A DNA stretch of 64,000 bases, from contig CAVURU010000002.1 of the NCBI GenBank assembly GCA_963744005.1, positions 310,001-374,000 of the forward strand, given 5' to 3'. The notes beneath the pieces were generated by a model, which did not search any database, was not told the DNA's origin, and worked only from the letters and a program-made list of their open reading frames with translations. Source of the stretch: Palsa-504 sp963744005. GTDB lineage: Bacteria > Actinomycetota > Actinomycetes > Streptosporangiales > Streptosporangiaceae. Shown here in pieces: positions 33,808-43,900 of this stretch; position 1 is the first letter of the stretch; every line of letters starts with the position of its first letter. A program made the translations under genes and the position numbers.

Positions 33808-34985
33808 GCCGGCACCTCCGCGCTGACCCGGGTGCCCGCGCCGGGCGCGCTGGCCACGGTCACTGTCCCGCCCGCCTCGGAGACCCGGGCGTGCATCCCG
33901 CGCAGGCCGTAGCCGCCGCTGACCTGATCCGGGTCGAAGCCGGTCCCGTCGTCGGTGACCTCCACCCGGACCACGTCCGGGTCGTAGCCGAGCCGGACGG
34001 CGACCGTCTGCGCGGCCGCGTGCTTGCGCGCGTTGGCCAGCGCCTCCTGGCAGACCCGCAGCAGCACGACCTCGGTGGCCATGGGCAGCGGCCGCGGGTC
34101 GCCGGACAGGTCGAAGCGGGCCTCGCTGCCGGGCGCGCCGGACAGCCGGCGCAGCGCGTCCGGCAGCGTGCTGCCGGCGAGCTGGGCGGGCGCCAGGTCG
34201 GCGACCAGGGCCCGCGCCTCGGCCAGGTTCTCGCGGGCCGAGGCCGCGGCCAGGTCCAGGTGCCGGGCGGCCTGCGGGCGCGAGCCGTCCAGGTCGGCCT
34301 GGGCGGCCTGGATCAGCATCAGGATGCTGGTAAAGCCCTGGGCCAGGGTGTCGTGGATATCGGCGGACAGCCGCTGGCGCTCGGCCAGCCGGCCCGCCTC
34401 GTGCTGCGCGTCGGCCAGTTCCACCCGGGTCGCCTCCAGCTGCTCGATGATCTGGGCCCGCTCCTCGCTCTGCTTGATGATCCGGGATACCCAGCCGCTG
34501 TAGAAGATGGAGAAGCCGCCGCCCGCGGTGGCCACCCCGAAGGCGACCGCTGCGGTGCTGGCCGACGGGTAGCGCAGCACGAGCAGCCCGGCGGCCAGGA
34601 AGTTCAGTGACACGCCCAGCCACATGGCCAGCCGCTCACCCAGGAAGGAGAAGAACTGCGGGCTGAACGCGAAGGCGAGGAACCAGACTTCGGGATTCTG
34701 GCTCTGCGCGATGGCGAACAGCGTGAACAGGCCGATGACGTAGATGGCCGAGCGCCGCCGGGAGGCCGGCCTCCGCGTCCATAGCGGGCGGCCGACCAGC
34801 CAGTACCACGGGACCATGGCGACCAGCGCGGTGGCCGCAGCCACCGTGGAGCCGGGCGTGCTGATCAGCACGATGACCAGGACCGCGGCCAGGACGACCA
34901 TATAGAAGGCGTCCCAGCCGACGGCGGGGCTCTCCCACGCGTGCCGGGGGCCCGGCGGCTCGCAGGCGGGCGGCGTCGCGGTCAT
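33804..34985 (-). CDS. Membrane sensor histidine kinase (DesK/NarX type)
   Basis: 393 residues. Several hydrophobic helices in the first 150 residues make a membrane sensor with little extracellular sequence (intramembrane-sensing style). Then a coiled linker (RIIKQSEERAQIIEQLEATRVEL), the HisKA_3 motif RQRLSADIHDTLAQGF with the phospho-His, and the ATPase with N-box ALANARKHA and DDGTGFDPDQVSGGYGLRGM. The start overlaps the permease stop by ATGA. Adjacent transporter and kinase suggest it senses a membrane-active compound that the pump exports. Confidence 0.94.
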   Translation of the reverse strand: MTATPPACEPPGPRHAWESPAVGWDAFYMVVLAAVLVIVLISTPGSTVAAATALVAMVPWYWLVGRPLWTRRPASRRRSAIYVIGLFTLFAIAQSQNPEVWFLAFAFSPQFFSFLGERLAMWLGVSLNFLAAGLLVLRYPSASTAAVAFGVATAGGGFSIFYSGWVSRIIKQSEERAQIIEQLEATRVELADAQHEAGRLAERQRLSADIHDTLAQGFTSILMLIQAAQADLDGSRPQAARHLDLAAASARENLAEARALVADLAPAQLAGSTLPDALRRLSGAPGSEARFDLSGDPRPLPMATEVVLLRVCQEALANARKHAAAQTVAVRLGYDPDVVRVEVTDDGTGFDPDQVSGGYGLRGMHARVSEAGGTVTVASAPGAGTRVSAEVPA

Positions 34986-35836
34986 GTGTCGCGCCGGTTC
35001 TGCCAGCGGAAGGTCGTGAGGCACAGTACCAATCCTGCGACGACCCAGGCGCTGAGCACCAGCGCGGTCTGGCCGTGCTGCCAGGAATGGCCGGGTTCCA
35101 GGGACACGGCCTGCGGGACGAAGACCGAGCGCATGCCGCGGACCATCCACTCCAGCGGGAACACCGCGGCGATGTCGCTCAGCCACGAGGGCACCAGGAA
35201 GAACGGGACGTAGACCCCGGAGATGAACTGCAGGATCACGAACGGGAAGGTGATCACGGCCACGCCGTTGCGCGCGGCCGAGCGGGGCACGCTGCTGGCC
35301 GCGATGCCGAGCAGGGAGCAGGCCGCGGCGCCGAGCACGAACACCCAGGTGAAGGTCCACCACGCGGACGCGGAGGTGGGCAGCCGGAGGTGATAGAAGC
35401 CCAGTCCGACGGCCAGCAGCACCGCGACCTCGGCGATCCCCGCGACCAGGACCTGGATGATCTTCCCGATGAAGTAGGCCGCGGGCGGCATGGGCGTGCC
35501 GCGGAGCCGTTTGAGGGTGAACTGCTCGCGCTCGAAGGCGATCGACACGCCCAGGTTCTGGTAGCTGGTCGCCATCACGCCGCCACCGATCAGCCCGGCT
35601 ACGTACAGGTCGCCGACCGAGACGGCCTGGCCGGTGTCGGAGTGGCCGAAGATCGCGCCGAGCAGGATCAGCATGACGGCGGGCATGGCGAAGATGAACA
35701 CCACGGCCTGGCGTTCCCGGAAGAACGACTTCAGCTCGACCCGGCCGCGGGACAGCCCGACCCGCCAGGCGCCGGGCAGCCGCGGCACCGTGGCGCCGGC
35801 CGGAGCGGATACGGTCACGGTCGTGGTCGCGGTCAT
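34982..35836 (-). CDS. ABC-2 type transporter permease
   Basis: 284-residue membrane subunit with about six helices. Typical ABC-2 features: QAVVFIFAMPAVMLILLGAIFGH (helix 1), LKRLRGTPMPPAAYFIGKI and VITFPFVILQFISGVYVPFFLVPSWL. The ATG at 35836 overlaps the ATPase stop by ATGA; the stop overlaps the histidine kinase start in the same way. The four genes 36684-33166 thus form one tightly coupled transport-and-sensing operon. Confidence 0.93.
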   Translation of the reverse strand: MTATTTVTVSAPAGATVPRLPGAWRVGLSRGRVELKSFFRERQAVVFIFAMPAVMLILLGAIFGHSDTGQAVSVGDLYVAGLIGGGVMATSYQNLGVSIAFEREQFTLKRLRGTPMPPAAYFIGKIIQVLVAGIAEVAVLLAVGLGFYHLRLPTSASAWWTFTWVFVLGAAACSLLGIAASSVPRSAARNGVAVITFPFVILQFISGVYVPFFLVPSWLSDIAAVFPLEWMVRGMRSVFVPQAVSLEPGHSWQHGQTALVLSAWVVAGLVLCLTTFRWQNRRDT

Positions 35837-36684
35837 GACTGGCCTCCGATGAGTTCCAGGTAGACGTCTTCCAGGGAGGGGCGGGTCACGGCCAGGCCGG
35901 GGATCTCCCCATCGAAGCGGGCGGCCAGCGCGGCCACCGCGCGGGTCGGTTCCGCGGTCGGCTGCGACCGGGGCCCGTCGGGGTCCTGCCAGCTGACCAC
36001 GGCCTGGGCGGCGGCCCGGCCGCCGAGCGTGTCCGGCGGCCCCTGCGCCACGATCATCCCGTCGCGCAGCACGGCGACCCGGCCGGCCAGGGCAGCCGCC
36101 TCGTCGAGATAGTGGGTGGTGAGCAGCACGGTGACCCCGCCGCCGGACAGGGCCCGGATGACCTGCCAGAACGAGCGCCGGGCGGCCGGGTCGAAGCCGG
36201 TCGTAGGCTCGTCCAGGAACAGCAGCTCCGGGCCGCCGATGAGGCCGAGGGCCACGTCGAGCCGCCGTTTCTGGCCGCCGGACAGGCTGCGGATCCGGGC
36301 CCGGGCCTGGCCGGTCAGCCCGACCAGCTCGAGCACCTCGGCGGGCGGCCGGGGGCACGGATAGAAGCCCGCGAAGTGCCCGACCATCTCCCCGACGGTC
36401 AGCTCGGGCGCGTCGGCGGCGAGCTGGAGCACGATGCCGATCCGGGCCCGCCAGGCCCGGCCGGCCCGGTGCGGGTCGGTGCCCAGCACGCTGACCTCGC
36501 CGCCGTCGCGGTCCCGGTAACCCTCGAGGATTTCCACGGTGGTGGTCTTGCCTGCGCCGTTCGGCCCGAGCAGGGCGAAGACCTCGCCCGGGGTGATGTC
36601 GAGGTCGATCCCGCTGACCGCCTCGACCCCGCCGTAGCTCTTGCGCAGGCCGCGGACCCGGATGGCGGTGCCGGTGGTGTTCAT
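35833..36684 (-). CDS. ABC transporter ATP-binding protein
   Basis: 283-residue ATPase. Walker A LGPNGAGKTTTVEILEG, signature LSGGQKRRLDVA and Walker B LLFLDEPTTGFD are intact. The ATG at 36684 (MNTTGTAIRVRGLRKSYGG) is the family-like start; open frame upstream is not. Head gene of the operon with permease, histidine kinase and response regulator. Divergent from the molybdopterin oxidoreductase gene with 118 bp between them, where the operon promoter must lie. Confidence 0.94.
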   Translation of the reverse strand: MNTTGTAIRVRGLRKSYGGVEAVSGIDLDITPGEVFALLGPNGAGKTTTVEILEGYRDRDGGEVSVLGTDPHRAGRAWRARIGIVLQLAADAPELTVGEMVGHFAGFYPCPRPPAEVLELVGLTGQARARIRSLSGGQKRRLDVALGLIGGPELLFLDEPTTGFDPAARRSFWQVIRALSGGGVTVLLTTHYLDEAAALAGRVAVLRDGMIVAQGPPDTLGGRAAAQAVVSWQDPDGPRSQPTAEPTRAVAALAARFDGEIPGLAVTRPSLEDVYLELIGGQS

Positions 36685-36802
36685 ATCTCCAGCCTCCGGC
36701 ACCGGGGCCGCGCGGCGCGTCGCCCGAGCGGTCATGGCGGGGTCAGCCAAACGGTGGACAAGAGCCGGCAAACCCTGGGCCCGGCCGCGCCGAATAGAAA
36801 GC

Positions 36803-38524
36803 ATGGAGACGATGCGGAGCCGGCCGCGCCCGGAAGATCCGGGCGCCAGGCGGCGGACCGTCCTCGGCGTGATCGCCGGGATACTGGCCGGCGCCGCCGC
36901 GCTCGGGGTGGGGCAGCTGATCGCCGGGCTGACCGGGGCGAACGGCTCGCCCGTGGTCGCGGTCGGCCAGCTGCAGATCGACCACACGCCGGAGTGGCTG
37001 AAGAACTTCGCCATCACCGAGTTCGGCTCCCACGACAAGCTGGCCCTGGTGATCGGCATCGTCGCCGTGCTGGCCATCTTCGCCGGGGTGATCGGCCTGC
37101 TGGCCGTGCACCGGATGGGCTACGGACTGGCCGGCCTCGGCGTGTTCACCGTCATCGGGCTGTTCGCGGCGGTGACCCGGCCGGGAGCCGGGGTGGCCAG
37201 CCTGCTGCCCACGCTGGCCGGGACGGTCGCGGCGGCGCTCGCGCTGCGGGTGCTGGTCGACCGGATCGGTCCGCCCGCGGTTACCGGGCCATCGGCCGTC
37301 GCCCCGCCGTCCGGGGCGGCTGAGCCGGATTCGGGACCCGCCCGGCCGTCGTCGAGTCCGGCTCAGCCGGGCGACACGGGCGGTGTCATCGGGCCGTCGG
37401 ACTACCGGCCCGACTGGCTCACCGGGCGGCCGCGGGCCCCGATCGCGATGCGGCCGCAGCCGCGGCGCAGTTTCCTGGCCGCGGGGGTGGTGACGGCCGG
37501 GGCCGCGGCGGTGGCCGGGCTGACCGGGCGGGTGCTGGCCGAGCGGTCCAGCGTGGCCAAGGCCCGGCAGGCGATCCGGCTGCCCAAGCCGGCCCCGTCG
37601 GTCGTCCCGGCCCTCCCGCCCGGGTCCGACCTGCGCATCCCCGGGCTGGCCCCGTTCGTCACGTCCAACAACGACTTCTACCGGGTCGACACGTCGATCG
37701 TGCTGCCGCAGGTCGACCCGTCGAGCTGGCAGCTGCGCATCCACGGCATGGTCAGCCGGGAGATCACGCTGACCTTCGACGAGCTGATCAGGCGGCCGCT
37801 GGTCGAGGACTACATCACGTTGTGCTGCGTGTCCGACCCGGTCGGCGGCCCGTACATCGGCAACGCGCTGTGGCTCGGGACCAGCCTGGCCACCCTGCTG
37901 CGCCAGGCCGGGATCAAGGCCGGCGCGGACCAGCTGATGTGCACCTCGGTGGACGGCTTCACCTCCGGGACGCCGGTGCAGACGGTGATGGACGGCCGGG
38001 ACGCGCTGCTCGCGGTGGCCATGAACGGCCAGGCCCTGCCGGTCGCGCACGGCTTCCCGGCCCGGATGGTGGTGCCCGGGCTGTACGGGTACGTGTCGGC
38101 GACCAAGTGGGTGACCGACATCAACGTCACCACCTTCGCCGGGAACGACGCCTACTGGGTGCGGGAAGGCTGGTCCCAGCAGGCGCCGATCAAGACCGAG
38201 TCGCGGATCGACGTGCCGTCCACCGGCAGCCAGATCAAGCCCGGGCGGACCAACGTGGCCGGCGTGGCCTGGGCTCAGCACAAGGGCATCGAGGCGGTCG
38301 AGGTCCGGGTGGACTCCGGGCCGTGGCAGCAGGCCCGGCTGGCCGAGGTGCCCGGCCTGGACACCTGGCGGCAGTGGGTCTGGGCGTGGGACGCCACCAA
38401 GGGAAGCCACGTGATCGAGGCCCGGGCGACGGACAAGACGGGTTACACCCAGACCGCGACCCAGGCCCAGCCGGTACTCAACGGGGCCAGCGGATATCCG
38501 TCGGCGATGGTCGCGGTCGGATAG
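36803..38524 (+). CDS. Membrane-bound molybdopterin oxidoreductase (sulfite oxidase/YedY-like)
   Basis: 573 residues. The first half has about four membrane helices (residues 18-150), a Pro/Ser-rich linker, and a further twin-Arg helix QPRRSFLAAGVVTAGAAAVAG. The second half is the Oxidored_molyb domain: TLCCVSDPVGG supplies the Cys ligand of molybdenum, then HGFPARMVVPGLYGYVSATKWV, and a C-terminal immunoglobulin-like dimerisation domain with EVRVDSGPWQQARL. It likely acts outside the membrane as a reductase or oxidase for sulfur or nitrogen compounds. The ATG at 36803 is chosen; 36812 is possible. Confidence 0.92.
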   Translation: METMRSRPRPEDPGARRRTVLGVIAGILAGAAALGVGQLIAGLTGANGSPVVAVGQLQIDHTPEWLKNFAITEFGSHDKLALVIGIVAVLAIFAGVIGLLAVHRMGYGLAGLGVFTVIGLFAAVTRPGAGVASLLPTLAGTVAAALALRVLVDRIGPPAVTGPSAVAPPSGAAEPDSGPARPSSSPAQPGDTGGVIGPSDYRPDWLTGRPRAPIAMRPQPRRSFLAAGVVTAGAAAVAGLTGRVLAERSSVAKARQAIRLPKPAPSVVPALPPGSDLRIPGLAPFVTSNNDFYRVDTSIVLPQVDPSSWQLRIHGMVSREITLTFDELIRRPLVEDYITLCCVSDPVGGPYIGNALWLGTSLATLLRQAGIKAGADQLMCTSVDGFTSGTPVQTVMDGRDALLAVAMNGQALPVAHGFPARMVVPGLYGYVSATKWVTDINVTTFAGNDAYWVREGWSQQAPIKTESRIDVPSTGSQIKPGRTNVAGVAWAQHKGIEAVEVRVDSGPWQQARLAEVPGLDTWRQWVWAWDATKGSHVIEARATDKTGYTQTATQAQPVLNGASGYPSAMVAVG

Positions 38525-38527
38525 ACC

Positions 38528-38541
38528 TGACGCGCGCGTCA
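38528..38541. terminator. Perfect GC palindrome after the oxidoreductase gene
   Basis: TGACGCGCGCGTCA is an exact 14-bp palindrome starting 4 bp after the oxidoreductase stop. It could fold into a short hairpin at the 3' end of the transcript, or be a dimeric operator for the next gene. The remaining 114 bp to that gene look like a promoter region, being more A/T-rich (GATTATCGTGAGCGGTTACTTCTCAC in the middle). Confidence 0.35.
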
Positions 38542-38655
38542 CCTAGCGCGAGATGATTGTGCTGAGCGGTGCGTTTCGGATTATCGTGAGCGGTTACTTC
38601 TCACAGATGAGTGGTGGGAAACTTACCGTGGGTCGGGTCTAGCTAAAGGCGCGCC

Positions 38656-39201
38656 ATGACAACTCCTTTTCGTAGAGCAGATGAGCCTCGCCCGGGGCCC
38701 TCGAGTTCTACTCGCTGGATCGAGCCAGGACCGCTGTGGGCGGGCGGAGTCGCGACGGCCGTCGTCGCGGCCCTGATCGCGCTGGCCGGCATCTTGATCG
38801 TCCGCTGGCTGTTCACCATCCCGATCCTGGCGCCCAAGCAATCCGGCGCATGGGGCAACGCATCCACCACCATGTACGTGCTGTCGGCCGCCGGGGCCGC
38901 CCTGGTGGCCACCGCTCTCATGCACCTGCTGCTGCTGACCACGCCGCGACCGCAGGTGTTCTTCAACTGGATCATCGGCCTGGCCACCGTGGTCGCGGTG
39001 GTGTTCCCGTTCAGCACCACGGCGCCGCTGGCGCAGAAGGCCGCCACCGCCGTGGTCAACCTGGTGCTGGGCTTCGCCATCGGCACCCTGATCACCGGGG
39101 TGGCCGGGCGGGCCATCCGGCGGCGGCCGCCGGCCAGCTATGAGTCGACCCCGCCGCCCGCTCCCCCGGCCTCGCCGACCCCGGGCGACCGTTACCGCTG
39201 A
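38656..39201 (+). CDS. DUF6069-like four-helix membrane protein
   Basis: 181 residues. Four hydrophobic helices (about 28-50, 72-95, 100-118, 125-150) with short loops, preceded by a disordered polar N-terminus and followed by a Pro-rich tail. The pattern matches small uncharacterised actinobacterial membrane proteins (DUF6069 group). No catalytic residue or ligand motif is visible. Confidence 0.75.
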   Translation: MTTPFRRADEPRPGPSSSTRWIEPGPLWAGGVATAVVAALIALAGILIVRWLFTIPILAPKQSGAWGNASTTMYVLSAAGAALVATALMHLLLLTTPRPQVFFNWIIGLATVVAVVFPFSTTAPLAQKAATAVVNLVLGFAIGTLITGVAGRAIRRRPPASYESTPPPAPPASPTPGDRYR

Positions 39202-39212
39202 GCGGCCGTGGC

Positions 39213-39674
39213 TCACGGGCCCCGGCTGGTCCAGACCGAGACGTGGGCGGGCTCCAAGGCCTGCTGTACGACCCGGGCCAGGTCATCGCTGGCCGAGTCC
39301 AGGTCGACGGCGTCTTTGAGCCGTGCGGCGAACGCGGCCACGGTCTGGTCGGCGTCGTAGCGGGCCCGGTTGAACCGGCGGTCCACGATGTGCTGCACCC
39401 GCACCCGCAGCGGGCTGAACAGGGCCGCCGCGGCCAGGGTTGATGCGGCCACGGCCACGGGCGTGTGGACGTGAAGCAGCATGGCGATGCCTGACCAGGT
39501 ACCGCTGCCGGTCAGCTGATGAGCGAAACCCTTCAGCGTCAAGGTCCCGATCAACAGCACGAGGACCAAGGCGCCCAGGGCGGTGGCCGTTCCCGGTGAC
39601 AGCAAGCCGGAGCGTCGCACCACGACGGCCGGCGTCCCCGCGGCCGGGCCGCCTGCTGGCTGCGCTTCACCCAC
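39213..39674 (-). CDS. Truncated membrane-sensor fragment
   Basis: 153 residues with two hydrophobic helices (about 29-47 and 63-88), then LFSPLRVRVQHIVDRRFNRARYDADQTVAAFAARLKDAVDLDSASDDLARVVQQAL. That block normally follows the membrane part of much larger actinobacterial signalling proteins, just before GAF or kinase domains. Here the protein ends right after EPAHVSVW, with no effector domain and with few N-terminal helices. It is probably a remnant of a larger sensor or a trimmed, independent membrane protein. Confidence 0.6.
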   Translation of the reverse strand: MGEAQPAGGPAAGTPAVVVRRSGLLSPGTATALGALVLVLLIGTLTLKGFAHQLTGSGTWSGIAMLLHVHTPVAVAASTLAAAALFSPLRVRVQHIVDRRFNRARYDADQTVAAFAARLKDAVDLDSASDDLARVVQQALEPAHVSVWTSRGP

Positions 39675-39774
39675 GAAAGAAACCCTAAGCCCAGACCGTT
39701 CCGGGAACGTTACCGCTGATCACCCTGTGAAATGACGGCCCATCGGGCACCTTCCGGGGGCGGATACTAGCCGC

Positions 39775-40359
39775 ATGCCTTTCCTGACTCTGCCGGCAGC
39801 TGCGGCATGGCGGCACCTCGAGGCGCGCGAAGGGTTCGAGGCGGCCTTCTTCCGGTCGCTCCCGGACGGCGGCTGGGAAGCGGAGGGCACCACGGCCGCC
39901 GCCGAGGACGGCCAGGCCTGGGTGGTGAGCTACGCGATCCGGCTGGATGCCGCCTGGCGCACGCGCAGCGCCCGGGTCACGACCCGGACCGCGGCGCGCA
40001 CCCGGGAGACGGCGCTGGAGTCAGACGGGATCGGGGGCTGGCTGGTCGACGGCCTGCCGGCGCCGCACCTGGACGGCTGCTTCGACGTGGACCTGGAATC
40101 TTCCGCTATGACCAACATGCTGCCGGTGCACCGGCTGGGCCTGGCGGTAGGCGGCCAGGCGGAGAGCCCGGCGGCCTACGTCCGGGCGCTGGACCTGAAC
40201 GTCGAGCGGCTCGAGCAGAGCTATAGCCGGATCGCCGACGATGGCGGCCGGCAGCGATACGACTACGCGGCCCCGGCGTTCGGCTTCACCGCCTGCCTGG
40301 CCTATGACCAGAGCGGGCTGGTGGTGGACTACCCGGGGATCGCGCAGCGGCACGCCTGA
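39775..40359 (+). CDS. Putative glycolipid-binding protein (DUF1089)
   Basis: 194 residues matching the putative glycolipid-binding family. AAWRHLEAREGFEAAFF at the N-terminus, the central WLVDGLPAPHLDGCFDVDLESSAMTNMLPVHRL and the C-terminal YDQSGLVVDYPGIAQRH are the hallmarks. No signal peptide. The biochemical role is not well established. The ATG at 39775 is supported by the family N-terminus. Confidence 0.85.
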   Translation: MPFLTLPAAAAWRHLEAREGFEAAFFRSLPDGGWEAEGTTAAAEDGQAWVVSYAIRLDAAWRTRSARVTTRTAARTRETALESDGIGGWLVDGLPAPHLDGCFDVDLESSAMTNMLPVHRLGLAVGGQAESPAAYVRALDLNVERLEQSYSRIADDGGRQRYDYAAPAFGFTACLAYDQSGLVVDYPGIAQRHA

Positions 40360-40480
40360 GGGCAGCGCCCGGGCGAGCAGGCCTTGCGGGCGACCATCTG
40401 CACGCGCGTCACCCTGACCGACAGGGCCCTCGACGGCACCCCGCTGAACAGCAGCGGCGGCGGCCGCTGACCGACCGGTG

Positions 40481-40894
40481 TCAGCCGCGGGACGCCAGCC
40501 AGGCGGCGGCTCGGGTCCGGGACGCGCGGGACAGCCAGGCGTCCTGGATGATCTCGGTCAGCTCAGTGACGGTCAGCTCGCTGAGGCGGGCGGCCCGGAT
40601 CAGGACCGACGGGTGACCGTCGAAGTGCGGAGTGGTGAAGAAGGGCGACCCGGGATCCTGGATCAGGGCCTGCTTGTCGGCCTCGGAGGCGGTCCAGAAC
40701 ATGATCACGTCCGGGTACCGCTCTCCTGTCTCCGGATCGACGGCGTCCGGGCGCGGAGTGCGGAAGAACACGAACGACTTGCCGCCGACCTGGTAGACCG
40801 GATTACCTTGCCCCCCGTGCACCACGGTGACGTGCGGCAGGCCGGCGGCCAGTTCGTGTACATCGGCGGTCTTGGCCCGGCGTACGGAAGCCAT
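40481..40894 (-). CDS. MmcQ/YjbR-like DNA-binding-fold protein
   Basis: 137 residues from an ATG at 40894. The MmcQ/YjbR pattern is clear: DVHELAAGLPHVTVVHG near the N-terminus, then GGKSFVFFRT, and near the C-terminus ELTEIIQDAWLSRASRTRAAAWLA. The fold is CyaY-like with a positively charged face. Function unproven. In the 121 bp between it and the convergent glycolipid-binding gene, a short stretch ending near 40470 looks like the leftover end of an unrelated coding sequence. Confidence 0.85.
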   Translation of the reverse strand: MASVRRAKTADVHELAAGLPHVTVVHGGQGNPVYQVGGKSFVFFRTPRPDAVDPETGERYPDVIMFWTASEADKQALIQDPGSPFFTTPHFDGHPSVLIRAARLSELTVTELTEIIQDAWLSRASRTRAAAWLASRG

Positions 40895-40996
40895 GCCAGG
40901 CAGGATAACGATGGTTAGCAAGGGAAATGAACAACCGGTGCGGATTGTTGGCTCCTTCACGGGGACGATCAGCGAGGTGGGGCGGTAGCACTGTCA

Positions 40997-43900
40997 ATGA
41001 GGACAGGAGGCACGGCGGGGACGCGTGTGCCGGGACAGGGGTGGCTGCGGCGGCTGGCGGGGTACTGCTGGCATTACCGGCGCGACGTCATCATCTCGGT
41101 GGGCGGCGCGCTGCTCGGCACGGTGGCGGTGGCCGCGATACCGCTGGTGCAGCGCAGCATCATCGACAACGTCATCGTCACCCACCACCAGTCGATCTGG
41201 CCGCTGGCCGGACTGCTCCTGGTCGCGGCCGCGGTCAACTTCGGCAGCATCTACCTGCGCCGTTTCTATGGCGGCCGGGTCTCCCTGGACGTCCAGCACG
41301 ACCTGCGGACCGACATGTTCGGCTCGTTGTCCCGGCTGGACGGCGCACGCCAGGACGAGATCCGCACCGGGCAGCTGGTGGGCCGGTCCATCTCCGACCT
41401 GAACATGGTGCAGGGCCTGCTGTCCATGACGCCCATCACCTTCGCGAACATGTTCCTGTTCGTCATCACCGCCGTCATCATGGTCATCCTGTCTCCGCTG
41501 CTCACCCTCGTGACCGTGGCGGTGGCGCCGGCGTTGTACGTCATCGCGATGGCGTCCCGGCGCAAGCTGTTCCCGGCCACCTGGGACGCTCAGCAGCAGT
41601 CGGCTGAAGTCGTCGGCCTGGTCGACGAGGCTATCGGCGGCGTGCGCGTGGTGAAGGGCTTCGGCCAGGAAGCCCAGGAACAGGAGCAGCTGGAAGGGGC
41701 CAGCGCGAAGCTGTTCAGCTCCCGGCTGCGGATGATCCGGCTCACGGCCCGGTACAACCCGGCGCTGACCGCCATCCCGTCGCTTGGCATGGTCGGCGTG
41801 CTGGCGCTGGGCGGGTGGCTGGCCATCCGCGGCTCCATCACCCTCGGCACGTTCCTGGCCTTCGCCTCCTACCTGGCCCTGATGGTCGGCCCGGTCCGGA
41901 TGCTGACCTACATGATCACGCTGGGGCAGCAGTCGCGGGCCAGCGTGACCCGGGTCTTCGACATCATCGATGCGCAGCCGGTCATCTCGGACCAGCCCGA
42001 CGCGGTCGAGCTGCCGGACGACGCGACCGGAATCGGCTTCGAGGACGTGCGGTTCGGCTACGTGCCGTCCGAGCCGGTGCTGCGGGGCGTGTCGTTCCGG
42101 GTCGAGCCGGGCGAGACGGTGGCCGTGGTCGGGGCGTCCGGCTCGGGCAAGTCCACCCTGGCGCTGCTGCTCCCCCGGTTCTATGACCCGGAGAGCGGGA
42201 CGGTGCGGATCGGCGACTTCGACGTCGCGGCCGTGACCCGGGACTCGCTGCGGGCCGCCATCGGACTGGTCATGGAGGACAGCTTCCTGTTCTCCGACAC
42301 GGTGCGGTCCAACATCGCCTACGGCCGGCCGGACGCCACCGATGAGGAGGTCCTGGCCGCGGCGCGGGCGGCGCAGGCTGATGAGTTCATCGCGCGGCTG
42401 CCCGAGGGCTACGACACCGTGGTGGGCGAGCAGGGCCTGACCCTGTCCGGAGGCCAGCGGCAGCGTGTCGCACTGGCCCGGGCGCTGATTACCGACCCGC
42501 GGGTGCTGGTGCTCGACGACGCGACCTCGGCCATCGACCCGCGGCTGGAAGCCGAGATCCACACCGCGCTGCGGGAGATCATGCGCGGCCGGACGACCCT
42601 GATCATCGCGCACCGCCGCTCGACGCTGAACCTGGCCGACCGGATCGTGGTCCTGGACGACGGCCAGGTGGCCGACATCGGCACCCACGACGAGCTGACC
42701 GAGCGGTGCCCGCTGTACCGGCAGCTCATCACCGGCGAGGACGAGGACGGCCGGCCGCTGCGGCGTCCTGGCCCGGTGAAGACGGTGGAGGACGTTCTCG
42801 ACGGCCAGGTCCAGATGAGCGCACGGAGCCAGGCGGCCCTGGCGCAGGTTCACGGGTCGTTCGACAGCATGCCGCCGTCACCGGAGCTGCTGGCCCAGGT
42901 GGCCGCGTTGCCGCCGTCCCAGGACGACCCTCAGGTCGACGTCGGGCCGGCCCGGGCCGCCGACCGGCACTTCACGCTGCGCCGGCTGCTGCGGCCGCTG
43001 GCCGCGGCGCTGGCCATCGGCCTGATCCTGGACGGCCTGGACGCGCTGGCCGGCCTGGCCCTGCCGGCCTTGGTTCGCAACGGAATCGACAGCGGCGTGC
43101 AGCACCATGCGTTCGGCGTGATCGCCCTGGTCTCGCTCATCGGCCTGGCCATCGTGCTGGCCGACTGGGTGATCAACCACTTCGAGACGATGATCGTGGG
43201 CCGGAACGGCGAACGGCTGCTCTATACCCTGCGGGTCAAGCTGTTCGCCCAGCTGCAGCGCCTCGGCCTGGACTTCTACGAGCGCGAACTGTCGGGCCGG
43301 ATCATGACCCGGATGACGACCGACGTGGACGCGCTGTCCACGTTCCTGCAGACCGGCGTGGTCACCATGGTCAGCTCGGTGCTCACCTTCTTCGGCGTGC
43401 TGGTCGCGTTGCTCATCATCAACTTGAAGCTCAGCGTGGCCGTGCTGTGCATCTTCCCGGTGCTAATCGCGGTGACCGTGCTGTTCCGGATCAAGGCGAG
43501 CAAGGCGTACCGCGAGTCGCGCGAACGGGTGGCGGTGGTCAACGCCGACTTCGCGGAGAACGTGGCCGGGATGCGGGTGACCCAGGCGTTCCGCCGGGAG
43601 CCAGTGAACCGGGACCGGTTCGGCGCGCGCAGCCGGGCCTACTGGACCTCGCGGCTGCGAGCCCAGCGGTACATCGCCCTGTACTTCCCGTTCGTGCAGA
43701 CCCTGTCCACGGTGGCCGGCGCCGTCGTCCTGGTCATCGCGGCGGGAGAGGTCAATAGCGGAGCCCTGACGGCAGGCGCGCTGATCGCCTACCTGCTGTA
43801 CATCGACATGGTCTTCGCCCCGGTCCAGGAACTGTCCCAGATCTTTGACGGGTACCAGCAGGCGGCGGTCGGGCTCAGCCGGATCACCGAGCTGCTGCGG

